The notes: a model not told the origin generated them from the sequence alone. Numbered from the stretch's first letter, positions 31,445 to 43,436 are shown. The stretch: 64,000 nucleotides of DNA from Choristoneura fumiferana (GCF_025370935.1 NC_133477.1:3204827-3268826); one strand, 5' to 3'. Numbers and translations: made by a program.

Positions 31445-31620
31445 CTATCTATCTATCTATCTATCTATTTAGCCTTTTTATCCTGAGCTCATCCTCTGTT
31501 GTATTGTTATAGAATATCTCTAAGCTCAGTGTGTCGCTTGACAAAGGCCTCCTCTAACATTTTCCACTGTTTTCTATCCCTGGCTACCCTCCTCCAGTTC
31601 GGGCCTGCCGTTAGCTTAAA
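31442..31620 (-). repeat. (CTAT)n microsatellite and LINE 3'-like fragment
   Basis: About six CTAT units, then on the minus strand words such as GGAGGGTAGCCAGGGATAGA, ACAGTGGAAAATG and AGAGGAGGCCTTTGTCAAGC, resembling a degraded LINE C-terminal end (consensus W--LEEAFVKRH). Confidence 0.5.
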
Positions 31621-32276
31621 CGCTCTTAAGGAGTAATAAATAAACAATTGCACACAATCACGCAAAAAATATGTTTCAAGGAATAAAATTATTTCGTCGA
31701 TTTCAGTATCAAGAGTCGAACCGAATCCGCTAATTTCAATGTCGAGTTTGTTGGTGGAAGCTATCATAAAACATAGTACCTTAAATAAATAGATTGCATT
31801 TCATTGTTTATTCTTTGAAAGCTGTACATTCTCAACACGGGATTGTTTGAGGCACTTGCCAATGTACGTAATTTGGCCGTCTAATAAACGAATCATCTAC
31901 ATAAACTTTTCATGTTATGTAGATAGCGTTCTTTTTCGCATACAAATGAATATTTGACTGTAAAAGAAGTAGTTTAAAACCGGAAAATAAAAAAACATCT
32001 ATTTATTTTATAGAGACACTTGTTAACATTAAAACGGAAGAATTTGAACACGAAATAAAAAAAACTGAACTGAAATTATTAAATTAGAAATTGTTATCCA
32101 TGCATTGCATGTATATTTCACATTTTAAAATGCTCGAAAGTGAATTGGAAGATATCGTTATTTAACTTAAGGTCGCCTATTGTTTAGGTACCTTATTACT
32201 AATGTTGTGTATCTATATATGTATGTATATCGGAAGCCGATCAGTGAGAAGTCACTATGACAGGTCTAAAATGCCA
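31621..32276. other. No recognisable feature
   Basis: AT-rich unique intergenic DNA. Confidence 0.4.
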
Positions 32277-32518
32277 TGAACATTCCGCATATTAAATGAT
32301 ATTGTAACGGATAACTCACTCTTAAACCGAGTTTAGCTCGACATGTTTCTGGTTATTTCGTAGCCCTTCTTCTCAGGAGCACGCGACTCGGCGGCTGCCG
32401 CAACACGCACACTACGCGCCACCCCGAAACATGTCGAGCTAAACTCGGTTTAAGACGTGAGTCATCCGTTACAATATCATTTAATATGAGTGAGTTTTAC
32501 GGTAGTTTCATGTTCAAA
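32277..32518. mobile_element. Fold-back MITE, GAGTTTAGCTCGACATGTTT family (copy 1)
   Basis: The left arm has ATATTAAATGATATTGTAAC, GGATAACTCAC and ACCGAGTTTAGCTCGACATG. The right arm is the inverse and ends GGTAGTTTCATGTTCAAAAT. The loop has CGCGACTCGGCGGCTGCCGC. Sister copies lie at 36838-37090 (half), 47728-47868 and 59138-59362. Confidence 0.85.
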
Positions 32519-33791
32519 ATTACATACTTATATAGTAAACTTGTCATTGAATACATATTTATAGTAAATACATATTTACTCTCCTATAATGAACACTGTC
32601 GAGTGGCTCAATAATGCCATGTAGTGACCGTATAACATGATCCACCTCACTCTACGTAGATGATTTTTCAATAACCATTCTATACTTTAAGTCCCCTTTA
32701 AAAGGGTTAGGTATCTTTTTAACCGTCCTGCAAATAACTTTTTAAAGCTCGAATAACACAGTCACGTTTCAAAAGTTAGTCCTGATCACGAATTCTCCAG
32801 TCGTATGTTGATCGAACTCCGAACACTGGGTGCTTTGAAATATGACCTTAATGGAAAAACTTCAAGACGAGTCACCTTCCTGATTGGACCTTTGCCACCT
32901 TTTTGCCTTTTAGGAGATATTGAAAATGACACTTTCGGTCGTATTTTAATGCAAGAGATCCTTTTATAGTACCTTTTTACAGGACAAGAAAGATGATCAG
33001 GCACTTGGGTTGGTTGTTGAACAACTGCTCATAAACTCCAACAACATTAGATTATTTGCAGATACGTTACTTTTCATCGATGAAATGCGTCGATTTTGAG
33101 TATTAAACTCCAAAAAGACAAGCAAATTTGCGTCACTGTATTTAGACGCGGCAATATGCCAGGTAAACATTAAAAAAATCCGAGTGACACAGTGACTGTA
33201 TACCTAAACCTTAAATAATTTACATAAACCCTTTTGATACATGTTGCCAATGCTCTTCCCACTTTCCTATGGCACTATAAATAGTATTATCAGAAACTAC
33301 ACTATAATAAATACACCAACTCCATCTTATTTCGTTTCAAATTCAAACAATGTCAATATCACCTTTGTTCTTTGTTCTCGGTCGTAACTGAATAAGTTTC
33401 CAGCGTAAATCTATATTCAACAAGGATTGGCTGCAGCCGGCCTTGTTTAACTTTGCGAGAACTAGATGGCGCCTAACGTAGAGGTAACCAATTCAGGTTT
33501 CTCCCAACTTCACTCAAAGGGTGAAGAAAAAAAGTATCGTCTCATTGGTGAAATGCGTCATGAAAGTTTTTAATGACAAATTTTCGTAGTCTGCGCGAAG
33601 TGTGCATTTTACTTGCATATCAAGGTGTTCATTTCATGTTACGTTTCACTAGTTGTAATGTGCGTATCATAATATAGGCCAGAAAGGCCCTACATGTAGA
33701 GTTCAGAGTGGGTCCATTTAGGAAAAAACGGTCTGTTTCATGGACTCAACATGTTTTTAGGCATTTATAGCTTTCATTCAAAAAGTGCCAA
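32519..33791. other. No recognisable feature
   Basis: Mostly unique DNA upstream of the lipases. No exon with a recognisable domain was found. Confidence 0.4.
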
Positions 33792-34072
33792 ACTGGCCAA
33801 GTGCGAGTCGGACTCGTGCACCGATGGTTTCGTAGAAATTTCGTGTTAACAGAGCCCCGCTCCCGAGCAAAATGTATGCAGCGTCGAGTCACTCTATGTA
33901 AATTTTGATCACGTTGATGTAGCCGGTTGTTTTTTTTGCATCTTTATGGAATTGCAGACTTGAATATTTGATATTAAATTAAGCTTGATACCTGTAATAT
34001 TCCTGAGAAAACGGGCAGACAGAAGTGATCCTATTAAGGTGCCGTTGCTTGAGCTGCGGAACCCTAAAAATA
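33792..34072 (-). repeat. GGTTCCGTAG-family repeat, second subfamily (copy 2)
   Basis: It starts TGGCCAAGTGCGAGTCGGAC and ends GCGGAACCCTAAAAA, the inverse of the 28295-29020 ends. Confidence 0.65.
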
Positions 34073-34483
34073 AAGTATTAGACCCGTATTGATTTAATTC
34101 TTTTTAGAACACTTTTGCTGAATCACAAAAAGTAATTAGGTAGAGTTTGAAATGACCCAGGCGACTAGTCAAACTTTTAACTAATTCCAAATCATTTGCA
34201 TTATAAGCGGTAATTTTAGATTTCCTCTTTGGGCAAGGACTGGGATACTATATTTTGCTAATGTAAGTATGATTCGTTCGAAAACTAGTAGCAATAACTT
34301 CAATTCGATCCAGCGCGAGCGCACATTTGTTTCATGCGTTATTAAACTTAACATATTTTTTTGCGAGCGAAGTTGTTTTTTTTAGACAAAAATACTTTCC
34401 AGTTTTTTTTAAATTAAAGTATACCAAATCACGTAAGCATCGTGTATCACGCAAGCACGGCTAGGAAATCAACGTTTCCCTAC

Positions 34484-34507
34484 GATAAAGTAATAATCCG
34501 CCTTATC
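34484..34507. promoter_or_regulatory. Paired GATA-like motif upstream of lipase gene 1
   Basis: GATAAAG (34484-34490) and an inverted TTATC (34503-34507) lie 87 bp before the start codon. The same arrangement, alignable through the shared GTAAT in between, occurs upstream of gene 2 at 38599-38620. GATA factors are known regulators of insect gut and fat-body genes; a role here is inference. Confidence 0.45.
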
Positions 34508-34593
34508 AATCGTCGATTCGGTTTCCGATTGTAATTCGAGAACATCGGACTAATGATATCTCACAATAGTAGCGCATTCGTTGGTTTTATATA

Positions 34594-37500
34594 ATGTTTC
34601 AAGTGACGCTTGTTGGAGCAGCCCTTATTGCTGTGGTCTTAGGTGGTAGATCACCTCACGCCGATCTGGTAGACCAGTTTCAAAATTCTCCAGATGGCTC
34701 AAGATTCTCCACTGATGTCTTTGAAGATGCCAGACTTGACATAGTAAGTACAAATAGAAATTGTCTTCCTCAACATTAAACGGGTGATTAACAGCAGGCA
34801 CAATGCAGAGTTAAAAAGCTCTTCGAACCAAAATGACATCCAGAAGTCCAGTAGTTATTTCATAATTACAAGCATTAAACACTTCTGATAAGCACAAAAA
34901 GAATATTGCAAGCAATAGCGCTTATATTGCCCTTATGTAGTTAGTAGGTATAGTATTCCATTTGCCCGCGCGCAGCGGTTCGTTTCATCTTTCATAATCA
35001 ACCATACCAATATTGTTTTCTTCCTCTGATTTAATGTATACAGGGTGTTTTAAAATGAATCAGAAATATTTCAGTACTAGTTGGATTAGCGTGACTGAAT
35101 ATATAAATATTTTTATGTGAATTTTTGATTCCCATTGTACTTCTCACTATTTTGTACCTTTTTCTGTCAAAATTTAAACCTAAAATTGCTAAAAGAAGCG
35201 GTAACGTTTCGTGTGCTCTACTTACCCCATTTGGGAATACAGGCGTGATCTTTGTGTGTGTGTGTGTTGTGTTGTAGTTGCGCTTTAGACGGTGTTATTT
35301 GAACATTAACTAAATGGTTGACAGCCGGTTATATGGCACGTGAGGTATCCCATCTTAGGCCTCTAGGTTGGCAACGCGTCTGCAATACCCCTGGTATTGC
35401 AGATGTTTATGGGCGGTGGTGATCTCTTATCATCAGGAGACCCACTTGCTCGTTTGCCATCCAGTCGAATAAAAAAAATATATTTGTCAAGCACAATAAA
35501 AAAACACTGCAAAACATTTACAGAGGTATTCAGTTCAACCACCTAACCCAACCACCTGGTGAAATATTTTAGTTTTTTTTAAAAGACGCCGTATATTCAA
35601 GCCGCCTCACCGTTTTTTTTTCAGGAAGGTCTTTTGAGAAAATACCAGTATCCATTAGAAGCCCACACTGTGGTGACGTCAGATGGCTACATCCTGACTA
35701 CTCACCGGATCCCCCACGGAAGGGACAGGAACAACCAGCCGGGACCCAGGCCAGCTGTCCTGGTCATGCACGGTCTTCTGTCCTCGTCTGCTGACTTTCT
35801 GGTGTTGGGGCCTGGAAATGCCTTGGGTATAAGATTAGATAATCTTAATCTAAAACAAAAGCCTCTTGGTATCATGATAACAGATTAAAGTTACGGTTAT
35901 GTTGACCCATGAAACGACAAACTAAACATTTTAACAGTTAACTTAAATTAAATATTTTAGAAGGATGTATTCGAATGTAACAGTGTCGATTTAGGCAATT
36001 TTTCAAAAAATTATAAAAAGAACTAGGGGCCCATATGAGCACTTAAATAAATATTTGGTAGGATATCATAATAATGGTATTTATTATTTAAGATAACATT
36101 GAGGTGATAACAAAAAGCACCATTGGAATGGTATAATCATACCTTGCAATACTGTAACTATTCTCTAGAAATTTCTCTGCCCCTAGGTTATATTCTCGCT
36201 GAGGAAGGCTACGACGTCTGGCTCCTTAACGCACGAGGAAACACCTTCTCCAGAAACCATACCACCTTGGACCCTGATAGACGAGGAGACTCCGAATTCT
36301 GGATGTACAGCTGGGACGAAATAGGCCGCTTGGACCTGCCAGCATATATAGATTATATTTTGGAGACTACTGGGCAAGAAAAAGTCCATTACATAGGTCA
36401 CTCTCAAGGTGGAAGTTCTATCTTGGTTTTGACATCGATGCTTCCAGAGTATAACGAGAAGTTCATATCGTTCCAAGGTCTTGCTCCAGCTGCATATTTC
36501 CGCCATAATGAGCAGCTCTTTTACGTTGGCCTGTCCCCGTATGAAAGAACATTGGACGTGAGTGAATTTGATTATACGCTTAATTTTAATAAGCTTTCTA
36601 GTAAATTACTGTTTTTTAAATTTTGAGAGAATTTACTCTTTATTTTATTTCTTTAGCTACCTAGAAAAGCAGCAATAATCTCTTAATCGCAATGCAGAAA
36701 ATGATAAGCGATACCAGACACTACAGGGTCTCATCAACCGTCATGTTCTGCATTGTTTCAATGTAAAAATGATATAATTTTCTTTATTAAACATAACTTT
36801 CTAACAATAATTTAAATTAAAAAAGAACTATATACAATTTTGAACATGAAACTACCGCGAGACTCACTCATATTAAATATAATGACCCGGATAACTCACG
36901 TCTTAAATCGAGTTTAGCTCGACATGTTTCGGGCTAATCCGTAGCCCTTCGTCTTCGGAGCAACGCGACTCAGCGGCTGCTGCAACACGCGCACTGCGCG
37001 CCGCCGCTCTGCTCGCGCGACTACCTGACGAAACTGACACCGGCACACAACTACCCGCGTTTTCATCATCATTACAACTGTCAACTATATACAATAATTA
37101 AAATTAAACTAAAACTAACCTACTTACAAATAAACCCCCCCCCCCCCAGATCACCGTCGCTGCTCATTGTGCCCAGAAGGCTGGCAGCATTGCCACGTTG
37201 GATCGCGAGGATGATTCTTTGCCCAAAATAGCTGCCAGCCCGCTGGTCACCCGTAGCATGTAAAAGATTATTCAATTACTTGTACAAATCTGTATAACAC
37301 TTATCGTAGCGTTTTGCATACGGATTAAGAGTTCATTGCTCTAATAAATAACGCCTGTAGTATTGATGAGATCTCTCCTCATGTTGCTGGTTTTAAGTTT
37401 TATGTAGCACCCACCTTTGTTTTAGGCCGTCGCCCAGCAAATAGGCATTGGTGAAGTGTTGGGTCAGAGTGACATCCTCTCCTTCATCACGTTCAACTTC

Positions 37501-38270
37501 TGTCGCGATGGTTCAGCGATACAGCCCATTTGTAGGTTTTACTTCGTTAATGACCAAAACGCTGATTATTTCAACTCGGTAAGTTGTTTTGCTTGTATTT
37601 TGATATTTATCGATGTCAACCAACTTTATTATTACGTAAATATCATTCACGTTCATTTACGTTTTTAAGAAGATAAAACACGTAATTAACTTAAAGACTG
37701 TTTAAGTTTATGACTATAAAGTATACATGGTCTGGAATAATTTGCTTGTATGTAGCAATACAAATTCCAAAAAAACGTAGAGATATAGGAATATCTTAAT
37801 TTAGAACAGACTACCAAAAAATCCATCCTCTTACAATTTAGAATTATCTCAGGAGAAAATCATCAATCCTTGTTTTATTGCAGACTATGCTTCCCGTCTT
37901 CCTCGGACATGCACCAGCCGGCGCTGCTTTCCGGCAAGTCCTCCACTACGCCCAAAGCATTAAATTTGGCACCTTCAGCCGCTACAACTTTGGCTCTCTG
38001 CAAAACCTCTACATTTACGGCAGAGTCACTCCACCCCCTTACGACATGAGCAAAGTCACGGTTAGAACGTATCTACACTACGGACTAAATGATGCTGAAA
38101 CTAATTATAAAGACATTTTGTTCTTATCAGAGGTTTTGCCAAATGCAATTGCGATACAAGCACCCAGATCTTCTTTTACGCATTTCGATTTTGTATGGGG
38201 CGTGGACGTTAAAGAGCAAGTGTTTGATACAATGTTGGAGATGATGAGAGAAGCTGAAAGACTTGACTGA
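34594..38270 (+). CDS. Acid lipase (gastric/lysosomal lipase family), tandem gene 1
   Basis: Predicted secreted triacylglycerol/cholesteryl-ester lipase of the alpha/beta-hydrolase fold, 420 aa, near the usual 400-430 aa. Five coding exons: 34594-34743, 35625-35826, 36187-36557, 37426-37578 and 37884-38270; all introns are GT-AG, in phases 0, 1, 0, 0. Residues 1-18 form a hydrophobic signal peptide. HGLLSSS (99-105) is the oxyanion-hole region; GHSQGG carries the nucleophile Ser190; Asp362 (HYGLND) and His392 (FTHFDFVWG) complete the triad. NHT at 141-143 is a glycosylation site seen in relatives. The start is the only ATG giving a signal peptide and an open exon 1. Introns 1 and 3 carry dispersed repeats. 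The paralog begins 448 bp downstream. Whether the role is digestive (midgut) or in fat mobilisation is not decidable here. Confidence 0.93.
35040..35270 (+). repeat. GGTAACGTTTCGTGTGCTC repeat in intron 1 of lipase 1
   Basis: Collinear with 59395-59520: AAACCTAAAATTGCTAAAA, GAAGCGGTAACGTTTCGTG, CCCCATTTGGGAATACAGGC, then (GT)n. It starts near CAGGGTGTTTTAAAATGAA. Confidence 0.65.
35335..35480 (-). repeat. Partial GACTGGATGG repeat in intron 1 of lipase 1
   Basis: Inverted 3' half of the family, with GGTATCCCATCTTAGGCCTC and GCTCGTTTGCCATCCAGTCG. Confidence 0.75.
36838..37090. mobile_element. Half of a GAGTTTAGCTCGACATGTTT MITE in intron 3 of lipase 1
   Basis: The left arm is complete (TTGAACATGAAACTACCGCG, GAGTTTAGCTCGACATGTTT, CGGGCTAATCCGTAGCCC) and is followed by the CG-rich loop, but the inverted right arm is missing. 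A 16-base poly-C run lies just downstream (37133-37148). Confidence 0.75.
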
Positions 38271-38598
38271 TTAACAATTAAGGTATCTTTCAATTATATA
38301 TTTTTTAAACTTTTTTTGTATTGATCTTTTTATTCATTCTCTCCCCAAAAGCTGTTGAATTTATAAAGTCATTATATCAACACAAGTCATTAAAACGGAA
38401 CCAAGAATGAACTCCATTATCGTTTTGGAGAGAAACTATATGTGCGAATATGCCTTCGGGTTCAAGAATTTGAAGCGTTATATTAGGAAAATCCTATGTG
38501 ATCTTAGTCTGTGAACGTCTGTTTGTTTGTAATATCTTTGACGTTAATTAATTATAAAAAATAAATAACAAGTATTAATTAGGGGATTAACAACGTAA

Positions 38599-38620
38599 GA
38601 TAAAAGTAATCTCCTTTATC
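38599..38620. promoter_or_regulatory. Paired GATA-like motif upstream of lipase gene 2
   Basis: GATAAAAG and inverted TTATC with GTAAT between them, 99 bp before the start codon. It mirrors the block at 34484-34507 although surrounding bases differ. Functional assignment is inference. Confidence 0.45.
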
Positions 38621-38718
38621 GTGGACATTGATTTTGCAGCGTCAGATTGTAAATTTAAATTAACTAGAGATAATATAATAAGGTCACCGATGGCAGGAAA
38701 CTAGTCTACTAGGAAACA

Positions 38719-41700
38719 ATGTTTCGGGTTGTGCTTGTTGGAGTGACCTTGTTTGCTGGTGTCTTAGCCGGTCGATCACCGCATGCCAACTTGGTCGATC
38801 AGTTCCAAAATTCTCCAGATAGCTCAAGGTTCTCTTCTGATGTGTTTGAAGATGCCAGACTTGATATAGTAAGTACCTAAATAATGTAACTCTCGTAAAC
38901 GTAGCAAATTTCTAGTTGAAAACTGCAGTTGCATTATGGTACTTGAAGTTATCGTAATGTAACATTTTTTAGGAAAGCCTCATTCGAAAATACCAGTACC
39001 CCTTCGAAGCTCACAACGTAGTGACATCTGACGGCTACATCTTGACCGCTCACCGGATCCCACATGGCAGGGACAGGAATAACCAACCTGGCCCCAGACC
39101 AGCTGTTCTAGTTTTGCACGGACTTCTGTCATCGTCTGCCGACTTCGTGACATTAGGTCCTGGAAACGCTTTAAGTACGTGACGGTATCTTTAAAAACAT
39201 ACCACTGACCAATGAAAATCAAAGCGTTCGTTTAACTTAGTTAGTATTTAATATTTTTCAATCTTTTTGTAGGTTACTTTCTCGCAGAAGAAGGGTACGA
39301 CGTTTGGCTTCTCAATGCACGAGGAAATACCTTCTCAAGAAACCACACCATCATGGACCCTGATAGACGAGGAGACGCCGAATTTTGGATGTACAGCTGG
39401 GATGAAATAGGTAGCTTGGACCTGCCAGCATATATAGACTATATTTTGGAGACTACTGGCCAAGAGAAAGTCCATTACATCGGTCACTCACAAGGAGGAA
39501 CTTCTTTCCTGGTGATGTCGGCATCGAGACCCGAGTATAATGAAAAGATCATATCTTTCCTAGGTCTTGCACCAGCAGCGTATTTCCACAACAACGAGAA
39601 TACGTTTTTTCTTGTGATGTCCCCTTACGAGAGAGTTTTAGACGTGAGTACAATTTCAAAAAAGCTGATCTTGCTTTACAATTTTTTTTTAATTTCCCTG
39701 AATATGATCCAGCTTCTGCAATCGATCCACTTACCAAGCTACTTAGGAACCAGATATTTTAGAACTCACGTCGTTTGTCTATAAAAGATGTGATAAAAGT
39801 AAATTTCTCTGGCACTATATACTTATTTATTTGACTTCGTGGAAAAAATAAATAAATATTACTTTGTTAGTCCTAAACAGCAGAAAACCTGCCTATACCT
39901 ATGATTTTATGACCTTTAACAAACTAGAAACCTACCCAGGTTGTGTCTGATATAATGCTAAATTTAACTCGACTTTTCGGCTATAGTGGAGGTCATAAAA
40001 ACTGAGTATAAGGAATTATAAGTGTAAACTGTAATTTAAACATATTATTCCAGAGACGTCTTTTTTATGGCATTCGTCATTTTGCTGGTTTAATGAGATT
40101 ATCATTTAAATTCGGGATTTATGCTCCCTTGATAATGATTAGTCACTGGTGTTTTATCATCAAGGACATCTTGTTGTTTGCTGTTTTTTACACTTTCACG
40201 CACTTTAGCCCTGAACAGAGCGTGGCGAAATTTAGTATGGAGATAGTTTGGGACTTTGAGAAGGACATAGGATACTTTCTATCTCAGAAAGTTATGTAGT
40301 TCCCGAGGGCGCGAGATAAACGTATTCTTTGCAGACGCTAAAAAGGATAGGATGTTTTTTTGAAACGCCAGCTTATTATAATTTTAACGTACATACATTT
40401 GTACGTACATTTTTTTCCACTCGTAAGTTGCTATACCTACTCTTGACAGAATGGTCGTTGTTGTCGGTTGTAGTGCACCTTCATGATGACTTTTTTGAAA
40501 AAAATAGTGTGGTGATTCCCAGAATTCCGGCGGAACTTTATTATGGGGTAATTTTGGAAATCTAATTCAAAAGCCAGATCTAATAGTTAACGCGAGCGAG
40601 CATAGCCGCGGGTAAAGGCTAGTCAGACATATTTTCTGCCTATTTAGACCGTGATTACCTTTATCTAGGTCCCGATATTCTAAAAGCGTCATAATCACGG
40701 ATAGAATAAAGAATATTGATAGTAGTATTTGTGTTGAATTATCGGATGCTCGTTAGAGGTAATCAAATCAACCGACGCAAGTTCCTATTTAGCACTCTGT
40801 GGAACCCTATCGCGGGGAGCCTCTGCTGTCGTTATCAAGTTTTTTTTGATAAGTGCGGAAAATGTTGACTGTGACAGGATCCTACCGAGTACTAAATAGG
40901 AACTTGTCTGGCTTTAACATCCCGAAAAAAAACATCTAGTAGAAATTTTGTCTTATCAAACTTACTAGGTGCCAGAATGTCAGTATGTCACTATGTCAAT
41001 ATATTCCCTGATACTGTAACAGGGATTCCTAGCACAGTATAATTCTAGAGCCAGGCATTCTTTTTGTTATAATTTCTTATACTTTTTTTATAATTTCTTA
41101 TACTTTTTTTATAATTTATTTGCAGATTAATAAGTTCCATTGAATTGTTAGTAACAAAGCACTTATAAAACTACTTTAGCATGACAATATTAAAATACAA
41201 TGAACTTATTTCATTTTTTTCATGTAACAGTTTTTTTGCAGGCTTTGGCAAGTCAACTAGGCATTGGTGAAGTGTTGGGTCAGAGTGACATCCTCTCCTT
41301 CATCACATTCAACTTCTGTCGCGATGGTGCTCTAACACAGCCACTTTGCTTGTTGCTTTTTGTGAACGACCAAAATGCAGATTACTTTAACTCGGTAAGA
41401 TATTCAAGTCGCTAGGGAACACTATGATATTAACATCTCCATCCTCAAGTACACCACTAAGACTCATCAAAATACTTGATTGATTAGGGTGTTACTTTGC
41501 GGAGTTTGATCGATATCAAGGAACTGTATTATTTTCATCTTAATAATCCTGTACTAAACACAAGATAGTTGTTAAGTGTCCAATTGTATAATTTAAACTA
41601 ACAAAAAGCTATTGTACCACAGTCATATTGCCCTGGTTTTAACTCTGTTTCTTTGCCAAGAATATAGTAAAAGAGAGCTCGTGATGTTTTTTTAGCTCCC

Positions 41701-42251
41701 GAAACAATTTTATTGTGTGTCAAATTCAATCTTTGTACATGAACTAAAACGAATTACTTTTCTACACCACAACCTTAAAAAGTGGCACGAGGAGTGTACT
41801 TAACTACATTTATATAGTGTAACTATATCTATATTGTTTCCATACTTTATTCCAGACAATGCTTCCAGTCTTCCTCGGACATGCACCAGCCGGCGCTGCT
41901 TTCCGGCAAGTCCTCCACTACGCCCAAAGCATTAAATTTGGCACCTTCAGCCGCTACAACTTTGGCACTCTGCAAAACCTGTACATTTATGGCAGAGTCA
42001 CCCCTCCCCCGTATGACATGAGCAGAGTCACAGTTAGAACGAATTTGCACTACGGACTTAACGACGTCGAAGCTCATTGGAGGGACATATTATTTTTATC
42101 AGAGATTTTGCCAAATGCCAGAGCGATACAAGCACCGAGGCCTTCGTTTACGCACTATGATTTTATATGGGGAATAGATGCTAAGGAACAAGTGTATGAA
42201 ACGGCGATAGAAATGATGAGAGAAGCTGAAAGACCACTGATTATTAAATAA
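38719..42251 (+). CDS. Acid lipase (gastric/lysosomal lipase family), tandem gene 2
   Basis: Paralog of gene 1, 423 aa, in five coding exons: 38719-38868, 38973-39174, 39273-39643, 41242-41394 and 41856-42251. Lengths of exons 1-4 and all phases equal those of gene 1. Signal peptide at 1-18 (MFRVVLVGVTLFAGVLAG). VLHGLLSSSADF holds the oxyanion region, GHSQGG carries Ser190, HYGLND carries Asp362 and FTHYDFIWG carries His392; NHT is at 141-143. The C-terminus is three residues longer because a small indel moves the stop: gene 1 ends E-R-L-D, this one E-R-P-L-I-I-K. Introns 1 and 2 are only 104 and 98 bp, while intron 3 (1598 bp) holds a Helitron-like copy and a hairpin. Parts of exons 4 and 5 are almost identical to gene 1, whereas exon 2 is not. 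ATTAAA overlaps the stop, but no clear polyadenylation signal was fixed. Confidence 0.93.
40230..40622 (+). mobile_element. Helitron-like 3' portion in intron 3 of lipase 2
   Basis: GAGATAGTTTGGGACTTTGA, AGTTCCCGAGGGCGCGAGAT and the end GCCGCGGGTAAAGGCTAG before a host T match 44605-44826. The interior has unrelated sequence (about 40330-40590), so it may be split or rearranged. Confidence 0.6.
40774..40915. repeat. Fold-back sequence in intron 3 of lipase 2
   Basis: CAAGTTCCTATTTAG at the left is inverted as CTAAATAGGAACTTG at the right, about 140 bp overall. Confidence 0.6.
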
Positions 42252-42505
42252 GATTTTGTATACCTAATATATGAGTTTGTTTGTTTTGACCACCGAAATA
42301 CCCTATAAAATCATACCCCACCAATGTGATTTCAATTTATGATTAGGTACTTCTTTCGATCGCTTGTCTTTGATATCCACCACCTTGATGGCTGGCAAGG
42401 TAGTTCGGTGCAGAACTTCTTACCATGCATACTTTATAATAGCTTAAAGAGGCATAGCATTGCTTTATGTTAAAAAAACATAAATTGTAAACAAACACAC
42501 AACAT

Positions 42506-42713
42506 AGTCAAAATACCACGCAAAGGACTTATCACGCTAACACACACGAGTAATATTTACCTCGACGTTTCGGCAACATTACAGTCAAGTGGCCGTGGTC
42601 ACGAGTAGATTGTTATTGAGTCTAGAGTGACTGTAATGTTGCCCAAACGTCGAGGTAAATATTACTCGTGTGTGTTAGTATTGATAAGTCCTGTGCGTGG
42701 TATTTTGACTATG
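42506..42713. mobile_element. Fold-back MITE with CGAGGTAAATATTACTCG arms
   Basis: Arms of about 85 bp: CATAGTCAAAATACCACGCA, GGACTTATCAC, ACACACGAGTAATATTTACC and TCGACGTTTCGGCAACATTA, all inverted in the right half. The loop is about 40 bp. It lies 250 bp after the lipase 2 stop. Confidence 0.85.
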
Positions 42714-43208
42714 AGTGAAAATCACGAAAGATTTAGATATAATAAACACACAACACTTGCAGACCTTACGCTTATTATGACATTGTTTAATCAATCTATT
42801 CAAGTTTAGCTGTAATATAAATACACCTTTTATATTGACGATACTTTATTTATCATTCATTACACTGTCATAAGATCTCTATTCATGTACCAAATTTCAA
42901 GCCAATCGGACTACGTACGAGTATGTAGTAGTGGATTAAAATTGAGGTGAGAAATTGGTTTTGCTACTTTACTGTAGTGCTGCAGTACTTTACAATAAGT
43001 GTAAATACAATGGATTTATAAATATTATCGCACACGAGTTATCTTATCGACGAAATATATTCAGTTATCAGTTAAATTAATTAATAACAAATTATGTGCC
43101 GTCAAATGACGATTCAATTGTGTATTCTTTCCACAAACTGATAAACAAATTCAAAGTACGCATGAAAGTTTATGTTTAAGAGTTGAGATTTTGCAGAAGT
43201 CCACAATT
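42714..43208. other. No recognisable feature
   Basis: AT-rich unique sequence. Confidence 0.4.
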
Positions 43209-43436
43209 GAGCCGGCCACTCACGCTAGGTTATAACGTGGTTATAACCGATGGTTATGCCTGCACAGTTATTAATTTGTGCAGGCATAACCAAAAAAAAA
43301 ATCTAAAAATTTGCATATTTCAAATTTTGCTTGCGCAAGCAAGGAGTCATTTTGTACACACGTTCAGTATGCCTGCACAAATAAACTGTGCAAGCATAAC
43401 CATCATCGGTTATAATCTAGCGCGTGTGGCCGGCTT
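43209..43436. mobile_element. TIR MITE with GCCGGCCAC ends and GGTTATGCCTGCACA subrepeats
   Basis: The left end (GAGCCGGCCACTCACGCTAG, GTTATAAC) is mirrored by TCTAGCGCGTGTGGCCGGCT. Inside, GGTTATGCCTGCACA and TGTGCAGGCATAACC occur twice in mirrored positions. Confidence 0.8.

Noticed and set aside
37133..37148. Poly-C run as the polypyrimidine tract of a lipase exon
   Set aside because: The AG after it would start a frame unrelated to the lipase, and the exon with the expected length and phase begins at 37426.
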